NCBI RefSeq assembly: GCF_964340395.1
Contig: NC_135563.1
Location: 10,497,151 to 10,512,150, forward strand
Source: Glandiceps talaboti
Taxonomy: Eukaryota; Hemichordata; Enteropneusta; Spengelidae
Direction: 5' to 3'
DNA length: 15,000 nucleotides
Shown: one piece after another, positions 8,763 through 15,000 of the stretch
Position numbering within the stretch: the stretch's first letter is position 1
Layout: every line of letters starts with the position of its first letter
Translations under genes and position numbers: made by a program
Notes under the pieces: generated by a model
The model's database searches: none
What the model saw: the letters and a program-made list of their open reading frames with translations, nothing else
Told to the model about the DNA's origin: nothing

Positions 8763-9703
8763 ATTCGTCATCCATTAGATGGCCCGTGTAATATCATCCG
8801 ACACAAGGCTAACAAGACCTGGGGTCAATTTTAAGTATCAAACTTGGTGGTAACTACAGATAGATGATATGTACTCTGTTTGAATCAATCCAACGTTTAG
8901 AGTACATGGTACAGAGGCAATTCATCACTTTCGTTAAGTGTCCAGGCATTGATATCACAGAAACGTGTCACATCAATGAAATCATGTTAGCATGGCAGGA
9001 AAATAAATCAATGACATAAAAAATCGTAAATCAGTGAGAGTTTTCATTTGTTGTTGCTTTTTTGGTTTTTGTGGTTGCGATGGCAGCTAACCACTAAACC
9101 CAGGGTGTCCCTTATCTATACATATCACATTATATCTAGTCCCTTCATTCGTGTGTCTGTTACCGATATGCTTGCAGGATATCGTACCTAGATTTCGTGC
9201 GAGACATCACCATGAACCACGCGGTCCGGATTTTAATGAAGAATAATACTCGGGTCAATTTGTCTTGTCACGGATTCAGATGGAATAATTTTGATACAGA
9301 AGATCGGTAAATTAACCGCACTTTGATTTTTGGAAAGAGCGTGGAAAGAAACCAGTCACGTGACTGATCGCGTAGATAAAGGACAAAATCCAGATTTGAA
9401 CTTGTTTCTGTGTTATGTATAGGAGACTAGTCAAGACAGTGACCTGCAACCTATGGTTAATTCCTTACAGAGCTAGAGTGTAACTGCTGTGACCAACATT
9501 TTCGAAAGTACTATGACGCAGTTTCTGTAAGTTGACGGTCGCCGAGATGCTACAGTTTTAGGAGTTTGCAGGTCGCATAACCGTGAAATGCAACAGTACT
9601 AGTAGTTACACAGCAAGTATTGGAGAATGGAACCTTGTAACACTCCCCTAAACTATTCTCCACATCTTCTACGTTAAAATATTCGCTCATTATATGTTTT
9701 GAC
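8763..9703. other. About 0.9 kb without a firm gene
   Basis: Contains a 14-bp perfect palindrome CAGTCACGTGACTG at 9353-9366 with an E-box core. An acceptor-like CTTGCAG at 9171-9177 is followed by 22 open plus-strand codons to TAA (9244-9246), with the peptide starting DIVPRFRARHHHEPR. The pyrimidine tract is modest and no polyadenylation signal sits close by, so this is only a weak terminal-exon hint. Confidence 0.35.
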
Positions 9704-9772
9704 GTTTGTTTGTTTGTATGTTTGTTTGTTTGTTGGTTGGTTGGTTGGTTGGTTGGTTGGTTTGTTGGTTTG
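9704..9772. repeat. (TTTG)n-(TTGG)n microsatellite
   Basis: About six TTTG-type units with one TATG interruption, then about seven TTGG units and a short return to TTTG. The Leu/Val/Gly/Trp frame at 9699-9893 is caused by it. Confidence 0.95.
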
Positions 9773-10028
9773 CTTATGCCTGTGCTTGTTTGCCTGTGAT
9801 TGTGTTAGTTTAATGTTCGAAACTCTTTGTGTGAGCGAGTGTATACTTTGTAGTTACATATGTGGAGCCCAGTGTATGAACACACAAATATAATGCCCCC
9901 CACCCCTCTCATCTGGCTTTTACCCGTAAGTCGATAAGAACAGGAGTCATGCACATACATAGAACAAGTTCGGAACTATTTCAGGAGAATTAATAAGATC
10001 TGAGACGCCTCACTCACCTAGTACTTAC

Positions 10029-10092
10029 CTGTATCGTGATCTGCAGCTATTCTGAGATGACTGAGTTCAAGACGTGTTTGAGTCCTAACTAT
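10029..10092 (-). CDS. Candidate 64-nt internal micro-exon, protein unknown
   Basis: On the minus strand a pyrimidine-rich acceptor (ACTTTTTCTCCAGGCAG, cut after 10093) and a donor matching the full consensus (CAG|GTAAGTAC, cut at 10029/10028) frame 64 nt. Only one of the three frames is open across the exon. It enters in phase 0 and leaves in phase 1, reading RTQTRLELSHLRIAADHDT after two residues. A CAGGTAAGT nonamer is expected clearly less than once in a window this size. Finding it so close to a strong acceptor on the same strand, with an open frame between them, is the best splice evidence here. An alternative acceptor AG lies 4 nt upstream (exon from 10096), which would shift the frame. 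The peptide is not recognised, and a non-coding transcript exon would look the same. Neighbouring exons were not found. Confidence 0.45.
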
Positions 10093-11220
10093 CTGCCTGG
10101 AGAAAAAGTTTTCACAAGTCGATGTAGATATGACCTTGGTGTGTTCAAGTTTAGCGTGCTTCGCAAATTTAGCTTGTCAGTGATTTGTAGGATGCGTGTA
10201 GTGGTTTGTAATTCGGAGATGTGAATAGACGTAAATGAGCCAACAAACGTTTTCATTGCAGAGAGCACATTCCCAGGGAACACGTACATTTAAGCAATGG
10301 CTCGTTTTCAGGACGGTATATTATTTACAACGTCCCTGGTGTAAACATGTCCAAACTGAGCTATCATATAAGCAATAAAAATAGAAACATTTCAATGTAA
10401 GTAGAAACGTCGATTCTCGTATGACAATTTGAGAAGGGTCTTATTAATAGCCTCGGTAATTGTTTAGGGTCTGTGTTTCATCGCTATAGATTTACTAGCA
10501 TCGGTATAGTGTTCCAATCAATGTAACAAGGCAAATATAATGCGTAAAACTTGTCTATCGATTCTTAGTCTCTTGGGTTAATTTATATAAAGGTGAAATC
10601 TTTCCCCATGGTTGTCAAAAAGGTCAAAACATACAATTTCGACGTCTTGCACCACTTCTTGTGTTGGAGTCGTGGATATCGGTTTTAAGTCAGTTGATTT
10701 GCTATTCGTATTTTCCATTGCCGACAGTCCCTCGGGAAATTAAAACTACAAAGGAAGCGATAATAATTTTTCGAAATACTAGTAATCGTAAAATGAAAGA
10801 CTCGCAAGAATCTCATCTTCAAGCAATTGTTTTGAAGAAAGCATCGTCGTGAGATAACACACGTCATGTGACTAGACTGTACAATATTTTAAATATGGAT
10901 TTATGGAGTTGAGTAGAGTAACGAAATGTTCAGATACATTTGTTAAATAGAAAATAAATCGTTGATTATTCATAAATATTTTAAAAGAATACATTTTTTT
11001 TCTCAAAATTACGTTATATAGGAAAATTGCATTACTTTGATTTCGGAGATATCCAGCCCAAGTTGTCCGAAAGATAACCAAGGTTTTGCAAAAAAGTGCC
11101 CTGGTGAAATGCGAAACCAGTCAGACATTTAGGTTTTACTATACATTTGCTGTAGATGCATGATAAATTGATACTTACACACATTGGTAGTTTATCATGA
11201 ACTATTTGTAGGGTTGATAA
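10093..11220. other. About 1.1 kb without a recognised gene
   Basis: Unique-looking, AT-rich, with no frame above 70 codons and no tandem repeat. If the exon at 10029-10092 is real, its upstream intron occupies at least part of this stretch. Confidence 0.45.
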
Positions 11221-11262
11221 TCCCCCTCCCCCACCCTCCTCCCACCACCACCACCACCACCA
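11221..11262. repeat. C-rich tract and (CCA)n microsatellite
   Basis: Pyrimidine-rich CCCCCTCCCCC-type run followed by about six CCA units. Its G-rich strand is the minus strand, opposite to the GTG arrays at 5917 and 6790. Confidence 0.93.
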
Positions 11263-11440
11263 TAACCTTGCATAGGAAGGTGAAGAGAATGTGCCGCTCG
11301 ATAAAATTATAGAGTCACTTTATCACGAAAAAACAACAAACAGGTCCGCTTTTCCGTTTAATTTCCCTCTTCATTGGATCGATAAAGGTGGGTATCTATT
11401 TCATGTTGTACAAAATTCTTGTAACTCTCAAGCGATGTAA

Positions 11441-11456
11441 AAGGTCAAATGACCTT
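11441..11456. promoter_or_regulatory. Inverted AGGTCA half sites, 2-bp spacer
   Basis: AAGGTCA-aa-TGACCTT. AGGTCA is the core half site of many nuclear receptors, and inverted pairs with short spacers can bind dimers. About one 7-bp-arm palindrome of this geometry is expected by chance in the window and no promoter is evident, so this is only a note. Confidence 0.15.
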
Positions 11457-11868
11457 CAAAAACCCTGTATAGCGATCCGAACCCTGTTTGCTGTATGCCT
11501 TGCAGGGCATTTAAGATGTGAAGGAAGGTGGTCCTTTCTGGTTAAATGATGAGCTTGATGATGTCACTATATGGCGCCCTCAATGGCCGAAAGTCAAACA
11601 TTTTTGAGTAGACAATACACCGGGACAATTTTCAATATCCCTCGACACACTGTACAATAAAGGAAACGCTTACATCACGATTTTAGCTTTTTCATTCATT
11701 GACGTCTCCCGGTACCCACACAATGAGAATAACTGTGAATTTGAAAATGGACTTTAATGCATATACGCTTACATGGCATTTGTGAGTCCTTGACTCGCGA
11801 TTCTGACTTGTCACTATACCGCCTAGTGCTACGAACACTACATCAGTCGTGCAAGTAGGGCCAATATT
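11457..11868. other. No firm gene; slightly GC-richer
   Basis: A weak minus-strand exon-like segment runs from an acceptor-like TTTTCAAATTCACAG (ending near 11734) to GAT|GTAAGCG near 11675, open for about 19 codons. The donor is poor, and I do not call it. Confidence 0.3.
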
Positions 11869-11953
11869 ACATGTAGCAAATGTCTCTGCAGGCCACGAGG
11901 ACTATTGGTTACGTATAGGTCGTTGAAGGAATAACCTCTTTCTCACAATTATA
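11869..11953 (+). repeat. Dispersed repeat family R2, copy 1
   Basis: Matches 14801-14889 in the same orientation. The right 40 bases (11914-11953) differ at only two positions. The left half is more diverged, with shared CAAATGT, TCTG and GGCCA. It begins abruptly after ACATGTA. Its age looks younger than R1, or its right end is under constraint. Confidence 0.9.
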
Positions 11954-12029
11954 AATAATATCGGTTATATAGTCCAGAATTACTCGAAATAAATAAAGAT
12001 CACTCCAGCTGTGTAATATGTTACACCCA

Positions 12030-12160
12030 GTCTGTGAAATTGGCCATTCCATGAAGTAAAGGCAAGTTAATTCGATTGAACAGTTCACGAACAGGGCAAT
12101 CTTGCTGCCCAAGTCATGAAATGGGGAAAGGAAAAGTCCCCAGTGCATGAAATAGCTAAT
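12030..12160 (-). repeat. R1 partial copy C with internal ~30-bp tandem motif
   Basis: Read on the minus strand, four degenerate units built on TTCATG(N)ACTGGG begin about 30, 29 and 36 bp apart (the ATG cores lie near 12145, 12115, 12086 and 12050). The last unit continues as CCAATTTCAC(A)GACTGGGTGTAACATAT. This parallels the left end of R1 copy B (ACAATTTCACCGATGGGATTTAACATAT). A 97-codon minus-strand frame spans this copy and the R2 copy. I regard it as chance, because both ends lie in repeats. Confidence 0.7.
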
Positions 12161-13298
12161 TTCTGTATCACATACACACAAACATTGATAACATTGAAAC
12201 ATAACATTGAAATGTGGTGCGAGTGATATTATTGAGTCAAAGCAGTATGTAACATATTGAGATTGACGTTAGACAAGTCACTATCCAATGACATTATTGC
12301 AAACAAATCAATGTTTATAAAAAAAGTAAAATTCCTCTACAGAGTTAATTTTGATTTGGAAACGAAATTGAGAAAGATTCTTTAGTCAGTATTGATTCAG
12401 TGTCACTTTGATACATGCTCTTCATATGGTATACACTACTAAACGATCTAAGTCTGGGTTCTAGTGTAGTGACATAGAAAGTGATAAGATTGTTGTACCC
12501 CCCCCCCCCCACCTAACACATTGGAGTGGACGAATTACATAAACTATTTATTTTGCATCTGAAACATAGGGATAACCAATTATAATTAAATCACATGTTT
12601 AATATCTAAATGGCAATGCCTACAATACATGAAGAACGGAGTACAAATATATAACCTTTGCAAAGTAGATATCATACAAACGATATTTCACCCTTTAAGA
12701 TTCCCAATGTTACATATTGTGGCATTAAATATTTAAAGCACACCGGTATTGCAATAAGAAACTATTTAGTCCAATCTTTTCTATATCATTCGTTTTAATA
12801 ATTCATCGATTTTCTATAATTATTATTGATTGTATTGTCAGATTTTAATATACCCTTGGTTACTCTCTAATGCAATCTAACCAACTCCATTGTACATTTT
12901 ATATTTCATTGCTATTCTGTGTTGCTTCAATTCAGACATTGCCAGGAATATTGTTTGTACTTGTTTATTTTAATAGATAATTTCTGCATGAGGTGTGAAT
13001 TTCAATGTCGAGATATACACCTGTCGTTTCAATTATTCAGTTCTACAACAATTGACTATTGTACTGTGCTTCCGATGTACTCATATAAAAAAAGAGTGAA
13101 TAATTTCATTAATATTCATATGCGACTCATGAAATATGTAAATGTTTACAATCTCCGACGTCGACAGCTAAGTTTTTCTAAACGGGTTTTGGTTAGCCAT
13201 TTATGGTACATTAGAAACGCGGAGTTTGTAATATTAGATAGCTAACACCATCCCGTTTAGAAAACCGTGCAAAATGGAAGCTACTATATGACTTCTAG
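12161..13298. other. About 1.1 kb, AT-rich, no recognised gene
   Basis: Includes a run of 13 C at 12498-12510. The plus strand is open for 108 codons at 12919-13245 (Tyr/Leu/Phe/Arg-rich, unrecognised), a length compatible with chance here. Otherwise nothing stands out. Confidence 0.4.
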
Positions 13299-13402
13299 AT
13301 AATGTCAGTGATAGAGTCCACGCCAATAGAGACAACCTTAGCTTTGAAGTATCATTAGCAAAGGTGAACATTTATGTGAAAAATACAAATTATGATAGTT
13401 AA
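13299..13402 (+). CDS. Weak coding-segment candidate, protein unknown
   Basis: After an AG at 13297-13298 (TGACTTCTAG) the plus strand reads 33 codons to TAA at 13400-13402. The early part is NVSDRVHANRDNLSFEVSLAK. It could end at AAG|GTGAAC (13363/13364) as an internal exon of 65 nt, or at the stop as a terminal one. A strong but unlinked donor, ATAG|GTAAGTG, follows at 13406, after the stop. Composition is protein-like, but the acceptor has almost no pyrimidine tract. No family recognised. Confidence 0.2.
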
Positions 13403-13439
13403 CATAGGTAAGTGTTTTTATTTGCTCTGATTTGTTTGT

Positions 13440-13760
13440 AGCTGACAAGCTTTGGGTGCCTTTAGTAATTACAAGGGGATGGGGTGCCGGGGAAATCAAG
13501 CCCAGTCTGAATAAAATGTGACCTTCCCCCAATTCTCGCTTTCTAAAAAGTAGCTCTCCCTGCATTTCCTTTCTCTAAAGCATAATCCGACATATCAGCG
13601 ATGGAATACCAAATCACAAAATAATGCAACGTTAGATAGCAAAATGAATCAAATTGAAATGTAACCCTACCCTAATTCCCTGAAATATGCCCCCCCCCCC
13701 GTACCGATTTGTAAAATATGACCCCAATCCCCGGGCCTCCCCCTTGTCATTTAATGATGG
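13440..13760. other. C-run region with recurring AATATGACCCC-type motif
   Basis: Three loose occurrences of (A)AATRTG(A)CC followed by C-runs lie at about 13513, 13683 and 13711, including 11 consecutive C at 13690-13700 and C-rich sequence to 13744. It looks like a decayed repeat rather than a gene. Confidence 0.5.
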
Positions 13761-14031
13761 CTTCCTTATACACTGGGTGTCTAATTGACTGACACAAGTG
13801 TTATCGTCGAGGCTCATTCTAAACCACCTGTTATGCCTGTGAGCCAATATCGGTTGTCAGGGGCAACGTAACATTAAAGCGAATATTGCATGATATAAGA
13901 AGCTCAGCTTGGTTAAAACTTGATTTTCGTTAAACCTTTCTTGAAGCTAGGTTGATGGCAAGTAAAAAAAATAAGAACTGGATCACATTTATATCCCTCA
14001 GAATAAAAGTACATTCTGGCAACAACATTTC

Positions 14032-14092
14032 CGCAACATGGCTAAGAGGTAAGTCTCTCAACTAAAAGATTCCGGTTCGGATCCTAGCCATG
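14032..14092 (+). repeat. tRNA-like element: SINE head or tRNA pseudogene
   Basis: TGGCTAAGAGG (14039-14049) fits the Pol III A-box consensus TRGCNNAGNGG. GGTTCGGATCC (14073-14083) fits the B box GGTTCGANNCC with one mismatch, at a spacing of 34 nt. The 8-base arms CATGGCTA (14037) and TAGCCATG (14085) pair perfectly, like an acceptor stem. The interval is about 18 nt shorter than a full tRNA and the anticodon and T stems do not pair well, so a working tRNA is unlikely. A degenerate tRNA or the head of a tRNA-derived SINE fits best. No clear SINE tail is seen to the right. Confidence 0.5.
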
Positions 14093-14337
14093 GCAGAACG
14101 AGAGGTGAGTAATTTGATTATAGTTACACAGCGCTGTAAGATATTTTGAGGCTCAAAGCTAGATGGAAGGTGTTCGCAAGTAAAAGAGTGTGAAAGTAGT
14201 ATTGAGGTTACGAAAGCCTCTATGATCATCTTTTACTCGTATCCCCCAAAGTTTCCAAACCCCTGTTCAAAACTCTTGCCCAAATAATTTAATTTCACCT
14301 CTTTTACAAATCGTAATGTATGCTCTAATTTGCATAA
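14093..14337. other. No recognised feature
   Basis: A donor-like GAGAG|GTGAGTAA lies at about 14103. The rest is unremarkable and lies between the tRNA-like element and the R1 copy. Confidence 0.4.
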
Positions 14338-14735
14338 GATTGAACATTTCATGAACTGGGCAAAATTACCTGCACGTTTCATGCACTTGGACAATTTCAC
14401 CGATGGGATTTAACATATAGATAACATTGCTTATATTTGGAAACCTCATTGTCGACTATTTTTGATTGAACAAAACAATAGCAGTCTCTGGGTTTTGATT
14501 GCAATGCAAGTACACTCATGGTATTGAGTAGCAAGTGTCAATATAGTAAATTCAAACTAGTATGATATGATTGTTAGCCTCTCACCGTAGATATGGTTAT
14601 TCCATACCATATCTCTTTATATTATTGACCCTTTTGCTCGGCTGAATGTTCTTCTTGTGTTCTCTTTCTGTGGGATATATGATTTCACACCACGTACAGT
14701 TTACTTTAAACTACACGAACCCAACATGTCAATAA
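14338..14735 (+). repeat. Dispersed repeat family R1, copy B
   Basis: The left part (14338-14395) holds two 30-bp-spaced TTTCATGNACT(T)GG units that correspond to the tandem motif of copy C. From 14396 on it aligns with copy A in the same orientation. It is thus the most complete copy and links the two partial ones. No coding capacity is seen. Confidence 0.82.
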
Positions 14736-14756
14736 TATAGTTGGACCGTAAAAACC

Positions 14757-14780
14757 TACACGTACATGACTGTACGTGTA
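14757..14780. repeat. Hairpin with perfect 10-bp arms
   Basis: TACACGTACA and TGTACGTGTA are separated by TGAC. A related 10-bp palindrome TACACGTGTA follows at 14798-14807, at the left edge of the R2 copy. The two may be parts of one decayed inverted structure. Confidence 0.9.
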
Positions 14781-14800
14781 CATAAATGGAAAATACATAC

Positions 14801-14889
14801 ACGTGTACAAATGTATCTGTTGTTGGCCATGGTGTCGACTGTTACAATATATAGGTCGTTGAAGGAATAATCTCCTTCTCACAATTATA
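14801..14889 (+). repeat. Dispersed repeat family R2, copy 2
   Basis: Partner of 11869-11953. The core TATAGGTCGTTGAAGGAATAA (14850-14870) is identical and is followed by 19 bases with two differences. It starts just after R1 copy B, which could mean that R1 and R2 are parts of one composite element. Near copy C, however, the relative orientation is opposite. Confidence 0.9.
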
Positions 14890-15000
14890 CGTATTAATAC
14901 ATGGATATATACTTAAAATGAAAGTTTTACACCTAAATAGATAATAACATATTTAATTTGAAATCCGTTTTTATCATTTACATAGTACAGTGATTTGTAA

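Noticed and set aside
8384-8834. Frames of 100-126 codons on both strands with Cys/Val/Met/Tyr or Thr/His/Ile repeats
   Set aside because: Pure translation of the CA/CATA array.
11441-11456. AGGTCA inverted pair as a nuclear receptor element
   Set aside because: Listed only as a low-confidence site, because a palindrome with 7-bp arms is expected about once per window.
11909-12202. 97-codon minus-strand frame
   Set aside because: It spans R2 copy 1 and R1 copy C, so open length reflects repeat sequence. I noted the R2 part under findings instead.
12919-13245. 108-codon plus-strand frame
   Set aside because: Unrecognised, with composition typical of AT-rich noise, and a length near chance expectation.
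14038-14048. ATGGCTAAGAG|GTAAGT as first exon of a ribosomal protein gene starting MAKR
   Set aside because: Four residues are too few, no matching second exon is visible to 15000, the upstream sequence is not promoter-like, and the A/B boxes explain the sequence better.

Overview
The window reads as animal nuclear DNA, most likely from an invertebrate, and almost all of it is intronic or intergenic. By eye it is about 37-38% GC. It has no bacterial-style gene packing and no ribosome-binding sites. It carries many long, nearly pure microsatellites (TA, TAAA, GTT/GTG, GTC/GTT/GAT, CA/CATA, TTTG/TTGG, CCA), dispersed repeats, a tRNA-like Pol III promoter and splice-like signals. No long open frame resembles a protein family I can name. 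I cannot assign a species.

Left part (1-2430): a possible plus-strand 3' gene end. A phase 0/0 exon candidate lies at 753-845. A strong polypyrimidine acceptor at 2319 opens a short terminal exon with a stop at 2388 and AATAAA at 2418. A (TA)35 tract lies in the putative intron. A coding-like segment on the minus strand (2121-2243) is unresolved, because the plus strand is also open there.

Middle (2430-10030): no gene is supported. Landmarks are a perfect 28-bp palindrome (4487-4514), two trinucleotide arrays that change unit while keeping register (4704-4845 and 6729-6874), a strand-skewed zone with two almost G-free blocks (6905-7394), CRE-like sites (7877-8170), and about 298 bp of unbroken alternating pyrimidine-purine sequence (8465-8762).

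Right part (10029-15000): a minus-strand micro-exon candidate of 64 nt has strong splice sites at both ends (10029-10092). Two dispersed repeat families occur here. R1 has plus-strand copies at about 6220-6596 and 14338-14735 and a partial minus-strand copy at 12030-12160. R2 occurs at 11869-11953 and 14801-14889, with a core of 38 identical bases in 40. A tRNA-like element with A and B boxes is at 14032-14092.

No transposase, reverse transcriptase, rRNA, CRISPR array or defence system was seen. The exon calls rest on splice-site consensus, open frame and phase only. They are hypotheses without homology support.
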